Assembly: GCA_963715445.1 (NCBI GenBank) | Contig: OY970240.1 | Location: forward strand, 1 to 64,000 | DNA from: JAAYBF01 sp963715445 | GTDB lineage: Bacteria; Actinomycetota; Thermoleophilia; Solirubrobacterales; Thermoleophilaceae | Direction: 5' to 3' | DNA length: 64,000 nucleotides | Shown here: in pieces, positions 21,370 to 29,886 of the stretch | Layout of the letters: the number at the start of each line of letters is the position of its first letter | How positions within the stretch are numbered: the stretch's first letter is position 1 | Notes under the pieces: model-generated | What the model was told of the DNA's origin: nothing | The model's input: the letters and a program-made list of their open reading frames with translations, nothing else | Databases searched by the model: none | Made by a program: the position numbers and the translations under genes

Positions 21370-22010
21370 CCCGGCAGTTCACCGATCTTGACCCGGCGCT
21401 GGTGCGCTCTAACCTCGAGCGGGTCTCCGAGCGGATAGCCGCCGCCGGGCGTGACCCTGGCGCCGTGGAGGTCCTGGCGGCCGTCAAGTACGTGCCGGCC
21501 GCTGAGCTGCCGGTGCTGGCCGAGGCGGGCGTCCGGCTGGTGGGGGAGAACCGTGCCGACGAGCTCGGCGCTAAGCATGCGCTGCACGGGGATCTGTTCG
21601 ACTGGGACTTCATCGGGGCGCTCCAGAGCCGCAAGGTGAAGGAGATCGCCCCGCTTGCGCGCCTGATCCACTCGGTCTCCTCGAGATCGGCGCTGGCCCA
21701 GCTGGAGCGCCATCCGGCGAACGAGGTGCTGATCCAGGTCAACGTGGCCGGGGAGGAGGGCAAGGCGGGCATCGCCCCCGAGGACCTCGGGGCCTTCATC
21801 GTCGACTGCCCGTCTCCCGTCGGGGGGTTGATGACGATGCCGCCCTTCGTGGAGCGGGAGGAGGACAACCGCAGGCACTTCGCCAGGCTCGCGGAGCTGG
21901 CCGCCGAGCACGGCCTGACGCGACTCTCGATGGGAACGTCGCAGGACTACGGCGTGGCCCTGGAGGAGGGCGCGACGATCGTCCGCCTCGGCTCCTCTCT
22001 CTACTCCTGA
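21366..22010 (+). CDS. YggS/PROSC family PLP homeostasis protein
   Basis: 214-residue PLP-binding barrel protein. AAVKYVPAAEL holds the PLP lysine (often VSKT in the family), and GENRADEL, DWDFIGALQSRKVK and LSMGTSQDY are family blocks. GTG at 21366 overlaps pgeF. The 3' end overlaps the convergent hydrolase gene by 10 bases. Confidence 0.93.
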   Translation: MTRQFTDLDPALVRSNLERVSERIAAAGRDPGAVEVLAAVKYVPAAELPVLAEAGVRLVGENRADELGAKHALHGDLFDWDFIGALQSRKVKEIAPLARLIHSVSSRSALAQLERHPANEVLIQVNVAGEEGKAGIAPEDLGAFIVDCPSPVGGLMTMPPFVEREEDNRRHFARLAELAAEHGLTRLSMGTSQDYGVALEEGATIVRLGSSLYS

Positions 22011-22861
22011 GCGCCCTCGACGCGCTCGAGGAACTCGCCGATCGCGTGCGAGAGTCGCGCGCCCTGCCAGGCCAGGGGCGAGGCTCCCTCCTCTTCCACC
22101 GCGAGCTCCGCCCGTGGCAGGCGCCGCGCGTACTCCTCGGCGATCGCCAAGGGGTGGCCCGGGTCCGTCTCGTCCCGGCTGCCCACCACGAGCACGGGCA
22201 GGTCGAGCGATTCGAGCACGTCGAGCCCGGCAAACGCCTCGGAGCGCGGCACCACGCGCAGCGCGTCCGCCACCGCGTCGAGGTGGAGATGTCGCTCGAT
22301 CCTCTGCCGGGTCGCGATCCGGGCGGGCTTGCGCCAGCGCTCGGGCAGGTCCGCGACGCCGGTTCGCTCGACGAACGCGTCGATGTCGCCGGCATCGAGC
22401 GCGTCGGCGAGGCTGCTCCAGTGCGCCATGTCGGCATTGCTCGAGCGCCCCCTGCCGCCATACGCAGGGGTTATCTGCACGAGGGCCGTGACCCGCTCGG
22501 GGTTCGTGAGCGCGAACCGCATCGCGGTGGCCGCGCCCATCGAGCTGCCCACGAGCACCGCGCTCTCGAGGCCGAGCTGGTCCAGCACGCCCGTCAGATC
22601 CGCTTCGAGATCCGAGTACTCGTATGCACCCGGGTCCGCCGGTGGGGCCGACTGGCCATGCCCGCGCGCGTCGTAGCCGATCAGCCTCCACCCGGCCGAG
22701 ACCAGATGCCGGGAGCCCTGCACGACGTTGCGGCGCGTGGCCGTCAAGCCGTGGAGCAGGACGATCGGGCGGCCCTCACCGGCGCTCTCCCCGGACAGGA
22801 GCGCGCCCGTCGCGCCGGCGGCGTTGAAGGGAATCGGAGCTGTCCGGCTGCGTGCGTCCAT
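22001..22861 (-). CDS. alpha/beta-hydrolase fold protein
   Basis: 286 residues. Oxyanion-hole LLHGLTATRRN, YDARGHGQS, and the nucleophile elbow GSSMGAATA (Ser) mark the alpha/beta hydrolase fold; SRDETD probably supplies the acid. The position that normally bears the catalytic His near the C-terminus reads EEEGASPLAW, with Ala where G-H-S is expected (around 22083-22105), so activity may be altered or use another His. Substrate unknown. The only minus-strand gene in a long plus-strand run. Confidence 0.88.
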   Translation of the reverse strand: MDARSRTAPIPFNAAGATGALLSGESAGEGRPIVLLHGLTATRRNVVQGSRHLVSAGWRLIGYDARGHGQSAPPADPGAYEYSDLEADLTGVLDQLGLESAVLVGSSMGAATAMRFALTNPERVTALVQITPAYGGRGRSSNADMAHWSSLADALDAGDIDAFVERTGVADLPERWRKPARIATRQRIERHLHLDAVADALRVVPRSEAFAGLDVLESLDLPVLVVGSRDETDPGHPLAIAEEYARRLPRAELAVEEEGASPLAWQGARLSHAIGEFLERVEGAQE

Positions 22862-22932
22862 TGAACTCAGGGGTTACTACCCGATAACTTGTCAACAAGG
22901 GATTCCGGCGTACTGCTCGAAAACCCCGAGCG

Positions 22933-23472
22933 ATGGCTCTCAGCGATACATGGCACCGCACGCTCGTCTACTTCGGCCTGGCCGAGGAGGATGAGCCGCG
23001 CTACGAGGCAGTCCCCGATCACGAGCCCGAGGCCGAGCTCGAGGACCGCTACCGCGAGCGCCCCAACGTCCGCCGGCTGCAGCGTCGCCGCAGGGACGAG
23101 TTCGACGACATCTTCGCCGACGACTCCCCACGCGAGACATCGCGCGAGACGCGGGTCCTGCGACCCGTCGCCGGCAATGGGGCGCGCGAGCTCGACCTCC
23201 AGGTCCACCTCGTCGTCCCCAAGAACTTCAACGACGCCCAGCAGATCGCCGATCGCTTCAAGGACAACGTCCCGGTCATCCTCAACCTCCAGCAGACCGA
23301 CCCCGAGCTGTCCAAGCGCCTGATCGACTTCTCCTCGGGCCTCACCTACGCACTCGACGGCGGCATGCAGCGCATCGCCGACAAGGTCTTCCTGCTCACG
23401 CCCCGCAACGTCGACGTCTCGGCGGAAGAGCGGGCCAGGTTGATCGAGAAGGGCTTCTTCAACCAGTCCTGA
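22933..23472 (+). CDS. sepF: cell division protein SepF
   Basis: 179-residue SepF, a membrane-tethering partner of FtsZ. N-terminal amphipathic segment (WHRTLVYFGL), acidic linker, and C-terminal SepF domain (VVPKNFNDAQQIADRFKDN, VILNLQQTD, IDFSSGLTYALDGGMQRIA). Lies between the PgeF/YggS genes and proC/yggT/lspA as in many Gram-positives. No obvious ribosome binding site or TANNNT box at the ATG. Confidence 0.96.
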   Translation: MALSDTWHRTLVYFGLAEEDEPRYEAVPDHEPEAELEDRYRERPNVRRLQRRRRDEFDDIFADDSPRETSRETRVLRPVAGNGARELDLQVHLVVPKNFNDAQQIADRFKDNVPVILNLQQTDPELSKRLIDFSSGLTYALDGGMQRIADKVFLLTPRNVDVSAEERARLIEKGFFNQS

Positions 23473-23496
23473 GGCTCGCCTCGGCGGGCTTGGCCG

Positions 23497-23502
23497 TAGA
23501 CT
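23497..23502 (+). promoter_or_regulatory. -10 box of proC (probably leaderless)
   Basis: TAGACT ends 7 nt before the GTG of proC, with no Shine-Dalgarno in the gap. Confidence 0.5.
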
Positions 23503-23509
23503 CGCCCCG

Positions 23510-24268
23510 GTGAGGATCGGGTTCATCGGAGCGGGAAGCATGGCGTCGGCGCTGGCGCGCGGGCTGGGAGAGCCGGCGTTGATCTTCGACGTCCAGGCTG
23601 AGCGTGCCGAGGCGCTGGCGGAGGAGGTCGGCGGCAAGGCCGCCAACAGCGCCGGCGAGGTCGCCGAGCGCTCGGACGTCGTGATCCTCGCGCACAAGCC
23701 GGCTCAGCTCGAGGAGGCTTCCGAGGGCGTCGCGGGCACGGCCAAGGCGATCGCGTCGATCGTCGCCGCCACACCGGTGAGCAGGCTCGAGGAGGTCTAC
23801 CCCGAGACCCCGGTGTACCGCTTCATCCCGAACATCCCGGTCGAGGTCGGACGCGGCGTCCTCTGCTACGTCCCGGGCTCCCTGGCCGCCGAGGGGCCCC
23901 AGAAGGAGCTCCTGCAGCTGCTCGGGCACTGCGGCACGGTGATCGAGGTCGAGGAGCGCCTGATGGGCGCGGCAACGGCGCTCATGAGCTGCGGGCCGGC
24001 CTTCGTCGCCCTGGTGGTGGACGCATTCGCCGATGCGGGCGTCGCGCACGGCCTGGAGTCCTCGCTGGCTCGAAGGCTGGTTGTGGAGACGATGGCCGGC
24101 AGCGCCGCCTTCCTGGACGCCAACTCGCTCGACGCCGGCGGGCTGCAGGACAGAGTCGCCACCCCCGGCGGGCTGACCGAGAAGGGCCTCGGCGTGCTGG
24201 AGGAGAACGGGATCCGCGAGGCGTTCGCCGCCGCGGTGGACCTGGTGCTGGAAACGGGCGCGCAATGA
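23510..24268 (+). CDS. proC: pyrroline-5-carboxylate reductase
   Basis: 252-residue P5C reductase, the last proline-synthesis step (NAD(P)H). N-terminal Rossmann GFIGAGSMASALARGL; ATALMSCGPAFVALV and VATPGGLTEKGL belong to the C-terminal dimerisation domain that holds the substrate. GTG start; the 3' end overlaps yggT by ATGA. Confidence 0.95.
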   Translation: MRIGFIGAGSMASALARGLGEPALIFDVQAERAEALAEEVGGKAANSAGEVAERSDVVILAHKPAQLEEASEGVAGTAKAIASIVAATPVSRLEEVYPETPVYRFIPNIPVEVGRGVLCYVPGSLAAEGPQKELLQLLGHCGTVIEVEERLMGAATALMSCGPAFVALVVDAFADAGVAHGLESSLARRLVVETMAGSAAFLDANSLDAGGLQDRVATPGGLTEKGLGVLEENGIREAFAAAVDLVLETGAQ

Positions 24269-24567
24269 CGCTCCTGGCGATCACGCGGGTCGACGTGGCG
24301 GACTACGTGAACACGCTCGTGATCGTGTACATCGTGCTGATCTTCGTACGGATCGTCATGAGCTGGGTCCCCCGGATTCCCTACAACCGCTGGCTCTCGG
24401 CGGTGCTCGGGTTCGTTACGGACGTGACCGACCCCTACCTCAACCTCTTCCGCCGCTTCATCCCGCCGCTGCGCATCGGGCCGGGCGCGCTCGACCTGAG
24501 CCCCACGATCGGGCTGATCGTCCTCCTGATCGTCGGCGATGTGGTCGTGGCCCTGATCCGGGGCTGA
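24265..24567 (+). CDS. YggT family membrane protein
   Basis: 100 residues with two hydrophobic helices (about 12-32 and 78-98) flanking VTDPYLNLFRRFIPPL, the conserved YggT loop. The family is associated with division and osmotic stress in various bacteria, but its biochemical role is not established. Coupled to proC by a 4-base overlap. Confidence 0.9.
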   Translation: MTLLAITRVDVADYVNTLVIVYIVLIFVRIVMSWVPRIPYNRWLSAVLGFVTDVTDPYLNLFRRFIPPLRIGPGALDLSPTIGLIVLLIVGDVVVALIRG

Positions 24568-24668
24568 TGCGGGAGGAGCGCAGCCCGATCGTCTGCGGGA
24601 GGAGCGGAGTCCGATCGTCGATCGGACGAGCACCGCACCGATGGCTTTGACGAGCACCGCACCGATGG
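24568..24668 (+). repeat. two successive tandem duplications at the lspA start
   Basis: First pair: 26-bp units at 24568-24593 and 24594-24619 (TGCGGGAGGAGCG...), differing at two bases. Second pair: 20-bp identical units at 24625-24644 and 24649-24668, period 24. A perfect palindrome GTCCGATCG-T-CGATCGGAC spans 24609-24627 at the junction. Each unit of the second pair ends in an in-frame ATG, giving lspA two start candidates 24 bp apart. Confidence 0.9.
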
Positions 24669-25126
24669 GTCGGTCGCGCGCGGGCGGTTGGGCGCGTGCT
24701 CTCGCCACGGTCTCGGTCGTGATCGCGATCGACCAGGCGAGCAAGCAGATAGCCCTGGCGTCGCTCGACCGGGGCGAGTCGGTGAACGTCTTCTTCGGCA
24801 TCGACGTCACGAACGCCCGCAACGACGGGGTGGCCTTCGGCGCCCTCCAGGGGCGCACCACGGTCGTCGCGCTGCTCATCGCGGCTTCGCTGCTGCTTCT
24901 GCTCGGCTACTTCGCCCTGCACGCCGGCTCCCGCTGGCTCTGGCTGCCCACCGGCCTTCTCCTTGGCGGAGCGCTCGGCAACCTGATCGACCGCGCGCGC
25001 GAGGGCGCCGTGGTGGACTTCATCGATCCGATGGCATGGCCGGTGTTCAACCTCGCGGACGCGTCGATCGTGATCGGCGTGCTCGGGCTGCTCTTCGTCA
25101 TCGAGGCGCGACCGGGGGAGTCGTGA
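24641..25126 (+). CDS. lspA: lipoprotein signal peptidase
   Basis: 161-residue signal peptidase II, an aspartic membrane protease that cleaves prolipoproteins after lipidation. Four hydrophobic helices. NARNDGVAFG and FNLADASIVIG carry the two catalytic Asp residues; GGALGNLIDR and VVDFIDP are family motifs. ATG at 24641 and ATG at 24665 both lie in a duplicated 20-mer; the family N-terminus fits the later one equally well. Overlaps the pseudouridine synthase by GTGA. Confidence 0.95.
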   Translation: MALTSTAPMGRSRAGGWARALATVSVVIAIDQASKQIALASLDRGESVNVFFGIDVTNARNDGVAFGALQGRTTVVALLIAASLLLLLGYFALHAGSRWLWLPTGLLLGGALGNLIDRAREGAVVDFIDPMAWPVFNLADASIVIGVLGLLFVIEARPGES

Positions 25127-26061
25127 CCCGGGTCGAGCGCGTGGTCGAGGAGGCGGAGGACGGGCTCAGGCTCGACTCCGCGCTCACCGCGGCCGGCGCC
25201 GTGGGGTCCCGGGCCGATGCGCAGCGCCTGATAGAGCGCGGGCTGGTGACGGTCGACGGCCTGCCGCGGCAGAAGTCGCACCGGGTGCGCGCCGGCGAGC
25301 GGATAGAGGTTCGGCTCGAGCAGGACGACGGGGAGGACGAGAGCGGCCCCCAGGCGCCCTTCGACGTGGTGCTCGAGGACGAGCACCTGCTGGTGGTGGA
25401 CAAGCCCGCCGGGGTGGTCGTGCATCCCGGGGCCGGAGTCACCACCGGGACGCTGGCCCAGGCCCTCGCGGGGCGCGCGGCCGGCGGGCCGGACCCGGAG
25501 CGCGCTGGGATCGTCCACCGGCTGGATCGCGACACCTCGGGACTGCTGGTGGTGGCGCGCTCGGATGAGGTCCACAGCGCGCTGCAGGACCTGATCCGCC
25601 GCCGCGAGGTGCACCGCGAGTACCTGGCGCTGGTGGTCGGCACGCCGGAGTCGCGCTCGGGGACGATCGACGCCCCGATCGGGCGCGACCGCTCGAATCG
25701 CACCGTCATGTCCACGCGCACCGACCGCCCGCGCGACGCCGTCACTCACTTCGAGGTGCTCGAGACGTTCGAGACGACGTCGCTGCTGCGGGTGCGCCTC
25801 GAGACCGGCCGTACCCACCAGATCCGCGCGCACCTCGCCGCGATCGGCCATCCGCCCTGCGGCGATCACGCCTACGGGGGCGCCGCGGCCGGGAGGCGGC
25901 TGGGCCTGGAGCGCCAGTTCTTGCACAGCGCACGGCTGATGTTTAGCCATCCGATCACGGGGGAACGAGTCGATTGCGAGTCCAAACCACCCGCTGATCT
26001 GCATCGTGCACTCGATGCGGTCCGGCGGGGCACAGTCTCTGGAGGGCCAGACGGAGACTGA
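25123..26061 (+). CDS. RluA-family pseudouridine synthase
   Basis: 312 residues: N-terminal S4 domain (SRADAQRLIERGLVTVDG) and catalytic domain with HRLDRDTSGLLVVAR, whose Asp is the nucleophile, plus GRTHQIRAHLAAIGHP. Most like RluD/YlyB, next to lspA as in many genomes; it modifies 23S rRNA in characterised members. GTG overlaps lspA. A strong terminator follows. Confidence 0.93.
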   Translation: MTRVERVVEEAEDGLRLDSALTAAGAVGSRADAQRLIERGLVTVDGLPRQKSHRVRAGERIEVRLEQDDGEDESGPQAPFDVVLEDEHLLVVDKPAGVVVHPGAGVTTGTLAQALAGRAAGGPDPERAGIVHRLDRDTSGLLVVARSDEVHSALQDLIRRREVHREYLALVVGTPESRSGTIDAPIGRDRSNRTVMSTRTDRPRDAVTHFEVLETFETTSLLRVRLETGRTHQIRAHLAAIGHPPCGDHAYGGAAAGRRLGLERQFLHSARLMFSHPITGERVDCESKPPADLHRALDAVRRGTVSGGPDGD

Positions 26062-26071
26062 ACATCGGGGC

Positions 26072-26097
26072 GAGGCGGTCTTCGGACCGCCTCGTTT
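26072..26097 (+). terminator. intrinsic terminator after the lspA operon
   Basis: 9-bp perfect stem GAGGCGGTC/GACCGCCTC closed by TTCG and followed by GTTT. It separates the pseudouridine synthase from the rpsB operon. The remaining 26098-26306 is the rpsB leader region, with a TATGCT that could be a -10 at 26184-26189 but no good -35 and no riboswitch I recognise. Confidence 0.85.
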
Positions 26098-26306
26098 CCG
26101 TTCCGGGCTCGATCGGCGTGCCGGGTCGCTGCCGAGGACGGGCCCCAAGCCCGCTTGGGAACTCGGCGGCGGGCTGCCTGCCCTATGCTTCGAGCCTAAG
26201 CAATCTACCTCCGTTGGGGCCCCGCGCGGCCCTGCCCGGGCAAGACCCGGGTCCGTGCGGCTACCAGCGGCAGCATCCATTCGAAGCGACCAAAGGGAGC
26301 AAGAAG

Positions 26307-27248
26307 TTGGCTCAGGTAACACTGAAGGAGCTGCTGGAGGCCGGCGTCCATTTCGGCCATCAGACACGCCGCTGGAATCCGAAGATGCGCCGCTTCATAT
26401 TCGGCGAGCGCGGCGGAATCCACATCATCGATCTGCAGAAGACCGATCGTCTGCTCGCCAAGGCGCAGGAGTTCTCGTCCACGATCGCCGCGCGCGGTGG
26501 GACGGTCCTGTTCGTAGGCACCAAGAAGCAGGCCCGCGACTCGATCAAGGAAGCGGCCGAGGCGGCCGGGATGCCATACGTCAACCAGCGCTGGCTCGGC
26601 GGGCTCCTGACGAACTTCCAGACGATCAACAAGCGCATCAAGCGTCTGCACGAGCTGACCGAGTGGACCGAGAACGGGACGCTCGAGCTGCTTCCGACCC
26701 GCGAGCGGATCGCCGCGACGAAGGAGCACGAGAAGCTCGAGACGAACCTCGGCGGAGTGCGCAACATGCAGCGCGTCCCCGATGCGATGTTCGTGGTCGA
26801 CCTGAAGACGGAGGTGACCGCGGTCCGCGAGGCCAAGCGGCTCAACATCCCGATCATCGGGCTCGTCGACACGAACTGCGACCCGGACCCGGTGGACTAC
26901 CTGATCCCCGGCAACGACGACGCGATCCGCTCCTGCAAGCTGATCGTCGAGGCGATCGCGAACACCGTCGGGGAGGAGCACAAGCGCTTCCGCGACGAGG
27001 AGGAGAGGGCGCGCCTGGAGGCCGAGGAGAAGGCTCGCGTCGAGGCCGAGGAGAAGGCCCGTGTCGAGGCCGAGGAGAAGGCCCGCAAGGACGCTGAGGA
27101 GCTGGCCCGCAAGGAGGCCGAGGAGCAGGCTCGCCAGGCTGCCGAGGCCGCCGGCCACCCGCCGACGCCGAACCCCGCGCCGGCGCCCCCGGCGGAGGTC
27201 GCGGCGCCGTCCGAGCAGCGGACCTTCGATCCGGACGAGGGCGTCTAG
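26307..27248 (+). CDS. rpsB: 30S ribosomal protein S2 with repetitive C-terminal extension
   Basis: 313 residues, longer than the usual 230-260. The S2 core (AQVTLKELLEAGVHFGHQTR, RWNPKMRRFIF, NQRWLGGLLTNF, GLVDTNCDPD) occupies about residues 1-228. It is followed by an 8-residue charged helical repeat (ARVEAEEK and variants, roughly five copies) and a Pro/Ala tail. TTG at 26307 is chosen because it gives the universal MAQVT-like N-terminus and has AAGGGAG 7 nt upstream. Heads the rpsB-tsf-pyrH-frr-uppS-cdsA operon. Confidence 0.95.
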   Translation: MAQVTLKELLEAGVHFGHQTRRWNPKMRRFIFGERGGIHIIDLQKTDRLLAKAQEFSSTIAARGGTVLFVGTKKQARDSIKEAAEAAGMPYVNQRWLGGLLTNFQTINKRIKRLHELTEWTENGTLELLPTRERIAATKEHEKLETNLGGVRNMQRVPDAMFVVDLKTEVTAVREAKRLNIPIIGLVDTNCDPDPVDYLIPGNDDAIRSCKLIVEAIANTVGEEHKRFRDEEERARLEAEEKARVEAEEKARVEAEEKARKDAEELARKEAEEQARQAAEAAGHPPTPNPAPAPPAEVAAPSEQRTFDPDEGV

Positions 27249-27250
27249 CG

Positions 27251-27856
27251 ATGGCCGATGTCACCGCGAAGGACGTCAAGGAGCTGCGCGAGCGCACCGG
27301 GGCGGGCATGATGGAGTGCAAGTCGGCGCTGGTGGAGTCCGAGGGCGACATGGACAAGGCGATCGAGCTGCTCCGCGTCAAGGGCCAGGCGAAGGCCGCC
27401 AAGCGCGGCGAGCGCGTTGCCTCCGAGGGTGTCGTGACGAGCTACGTCCACCACAACGGCAGGGTCGGCGTGCTCGTCGAGATCGACTGCGAGACGGACT
27501 TCGTTGCCCGCAACGACGACTTCGCCGAGTTCGCGCGCGAGGTCGCCTCGCACATCGCGGCGGCGGCTCCGCTCTACGTCACCGAGGACGAGGTCACCGA
27601 GGATGCCCGCGCCGCCGAGGCGAGGGTGTTCGAGGAGCAGGCCGCAGAAGAGGGCAAGCCTGAAGAGGTGCGCCAGAAGATCGCCGAGGGCCGCATGAAG
27701 AAGTGGCTCGAGGAGGTCGTGCTGCTGAACCAGAAGCACGTCAACGCGGACAAGCACGACGGCCGCACGATCGAGGAGATGCGAGCCGCGATCTCGGCCA
27801 CTACGGGAGAGAACGTGGTCGTCCGACGCTTCGCCCGCTTCGCGATCGGGGAGTAG
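27251..27856 (+). CDS. tsf: elongation factor Ts
   Basis: 201-residue short EF-Ts, the nucleotide exchange factor for EF-Tu. N-terminal UBA-like domain (VKELRERTGAGMMECKSAL), EF-Tu-contacting EIDCETDFVARNDDF, then a coiled-coil stretch and a C-terminal module (GENVVVRRFARF). Two bases after rpsB, with no other gene between. Confidence 0.97.
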   Translation: MADVTAKDVKELRERTGAGMMECKSALVESEGDMDKAIELLRVKGQAKAAKRGERVASEGVVTSYVHHNGRVGVLVEIDCETDFVARNDDFAEFAREVASHIAAAAPLYVTEDEVTEDARAAEARVFEEQAAEEGKPEEVRQKIAEGRMKKWLEEVVLLNQKHVNADKHDGRTIEEMRAAISATTGENVVVRRFARFAIGE

Positions 27857-27858
27857 CC

Positions 27859-28617
27859 GTGGCCGAGGCTGCCGTGCGCGGAGCAGGCGATGACGCCGCA
27901 CCGGTCTTCAGCCGCATCCTGCTGAAGCTCTCCGGAGAGGCCTTGATGGGCGAGCTCGAGTACGGCGCCGATCCGGCGCGGATCCAGGCGATCGCGGCGC
28001 AGGTCAAGCGCGTCGCGGCGCGCGGGGTGGAGGTGGCCATCGTCGTGGGCGGCGGCAACATCTACCGCGGCATGTCGGGAGCGGCGCAGGGGATGGACCG
28101 CGCCACCGGTGACTACATGGGGATGCTGGCGACCGTGCTCAACGCCCTGGCGCTGCAGGACGCGCTCGAGAAGGCGGGAGCGGTCACCAGGGTCCAGTCC
28201 GCGATCACGATCTCCGAGGTCGCGGAGCCCTACATCCGCCGCCGGGCGATGCGGCACCTCGAGCGGGGCCGCGTGGTGATATTCGCCGCCGGCACCGGCA
28301 ACCCGTTCTTCACCACGGACACCGCCGCCGCGCTGCGGGCGCTCGAGATCCGCGCGGAGGCGATCCTGATGGCCAAGAACGGCGTCGAGGGCGTCTACAG
28401 CGCCGATCCGCGGCTCGACGACAGCGCGACCTTCATAGCGAAGATCACCCACCGCGAGGCGATCTCGCGCCAGCTGCAGGTGATGGACGTGACGGCGCTC
28501 TCGCTGTGCATGGACAACGAGCTGCCGATCCACGTCTTCAACATGGACGACGAGGGCAACATCGACCGGATAGTGTGCGGAGAGGTGGTCGGAACGGTGG
28601 TGAGCAGCGATGGATGA
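27859..28617 (+). CDS. pyrH: UMP kinase
   Basis: 252-residue amino-acid-kinase-fold UMP kinase. LLKLSGEALMG, VVGGGNIYRG, GTGNPFFTTDTAAALRA and AKNGVEGVYSADPR are signature elements. GTG at 27859 with GGGGAG upstream gives a ~15-residue extension before the conserved core. Overlaps frr by 8 bases. Confidence 0.96.
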   Translation: MAEAAVRGAGDDAAPVFSRILLKLSGEALMGELEYGADPARIQAIAAQVKRVAARGVEVAIVVGGGNIYRGMSGAAQGMDRATGDYMGMLATVLNALALQDALEKAGAVTRVQSAITISEVAEPYIRRRAMRHLERGRVVIFAAGTGNPFFTTDTAAALRALEIRAEAILMAKNGVEGVYSADPRLDDSATFIAKITHREAISRQLQVMDVTALSLCMDNELPIHVFNMDDEGNIDRIVCGEVVGTVVSSDG

Positions 28618-29179
28618 CGATCTCATCAAGGAGTTCATGGACGAGGCCGGCGAGCGGATGGGCAAGTCCGTCGAGGCCACGCGCGGGGAGTTCGCCACGG
28701 TTCGCACCGGGCGCGCCTCGCCACACCTGCTCGATCGCATCGAGGTGGACTACTACGGCACCGTGACGCCGCTCAAGCAGATGGCGAGCGTGTCCGCCTC
28801 CGAGGCGCGCATGCTCACGGTGACCCCGTACGACAAGTCCTCGATCAAGGCGATCGAGAAGGCGATCATGGAGTCGGACGTCGGGCTGACCCCCTCGAAC
28901 GACGGGAACCTCATCCGGCTGACGATCCCGGAGCTCACCGAGGAGCGCCGCCGCGAGCTGGTCAAGGTCGTCCACGGCATCGCCGAGCAGGGCCGGGTGG
29001 CCGTTCGCAACGTGCGTCGCGACGTGATGCACGACCTGCGTGAGCTCAAGAAGGAGGGCGACCTCGGCGCCGACGACGAGCACCGCGGCGAGACCGAGCT
29101 GCAGAAGCTCACCGACGAGAAGATCGGCGAGATCGACGCCGCGCTGGCCGGCAAGGAAGAAGAGATCCTGCAGGTCTGA
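28610..29179 (+). CDS. frr: ribosome recycling factor
   Basis: 189-residue RRF that splits post-termination ribosomes with EF-G. FATVRTGRASPHLLDRIEVD, YYGTVTPL, PYDKSSIKAIEKAI and the C-terminal ERRRELVKVV helix are standard. Normal length; coupled to pyrH by overlap. Confidence 0.97.
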   Translation: MDDDLIKEFMDEAGERMGKSVEATRGEFATVRTGRASPHLLDRIEVDYYGTVTPLKQMASVSASEARMLTVTPYDKSSIKAIEKAIMESDVGLTPSNDGNLIRLTIPELTEERRRELVKVVHGIAEQGRVAVRNVRRDVMHDLRELKKEGDLGADDEHRGETELQKLTDEKIGEIDAALAGKEEEILQV

Positions 29180-29184
29180 CCGGC

Positions 29185-29886
29185 ATGGCGGACCTGACCG
29201 AGCCGGTCGCCGGGCAGGCGCCGAAGTACGTAGCGATCATCACCGACGGCAACGGCCGCTGGGCTCAGTCCCGCGGCCTGCCGGTGATCGAGGGCCACCG
29301 CGCGGGTGCCGACGTGGTGAAGGCGCGCCTGCGCGACGCCGCGCGCCTCGGGATCGAGGAGCTGACCGTGTACTCGTTCTCCACCGAGAACTGGGCGCGT
29401 CCCGCGGAGGAGGTGAGCGGCCTGATGGAGATGTTCGGCGAGCGCATCGACCGCGAGACCCCGGAGCTGCACGAGGAGGGCGTGCGGATGCGCTTCATCG
29501 GCCGCCGCGAAGGCGTTCCCGCCAGCCTCCGGGAGAAGATGGAGTGGGCCGAGCAGATGACCCGCGACAACGAGCGCATCACGCTCTTCGTGGCCTTCAA
29601 CTACGGGGGCAGGGCCGAGATCGTGGACGCCGCGCGCAAGTTCGCCGACGGCGGCGAGAAGGAGTTCCGCGAGCTTCTCTACGCCCCGGACATGCACGAC
29701 CCGGATCTGCTGATCCGCACGAGCGGTGAGCAGCGCATATCGAACTACCTGCTGTGGCAGTGCGCCTACTCCGAGCTCGTCTTCCGCGACGAGCTCTGGC
29801 CCGACTTCACGCGCGAGACCTTCGAGGAGGCGCTCGGGGAGTACGCGAGCCGCCGGCGCAGGTTCGGCATGAGGCAGGGCGTATGA
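29185..29886 (+). CDS. uppS: isoprenyl diphosphate synthase (UPP synthase family)
   Basis: 233-residue cis-prenyltransferase that makes the undecaprenyl-type carrier for cell-wall synthesis. TDGNGRWAQSRG (usually MDGNGRWA) has the catalytic Asp; YSFSTENWARP, FNYGGRAEIVDA and DLLIRTSGEQRISNYLLWQ follow in order. Chain length cannot be read from the sequence. Overlaps cdsA by ATGA. Confidence 0.95.
   Translation: MADLTEPVAGQAPKYVAIITDGNGRWAQSRGLPVIEGHRAGADVVKARLRDAARLGIEELTVYSFSTENWARPAEEVSGLMEMFGERIDRETPELHEEGVRMRFIGRREGVPASLREKMEWAEQMTRDNERITLFVAFNYGGRAEIVDAARKFADGGEKEFRELLYAPDMHDPDLLIRTSGEQRISNYLLWQCAYSELVFRDELWPDFTRETFEEALGEYASRRRRFGMRQGV

Noticed and set aside
26098..26306. S2-binding leader element or riboswitch in the rpsB 5' region
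   Set aside because: GC-rich inverted segments exist, but I could not match a known S2 leader or riboswitch consensus by eye.
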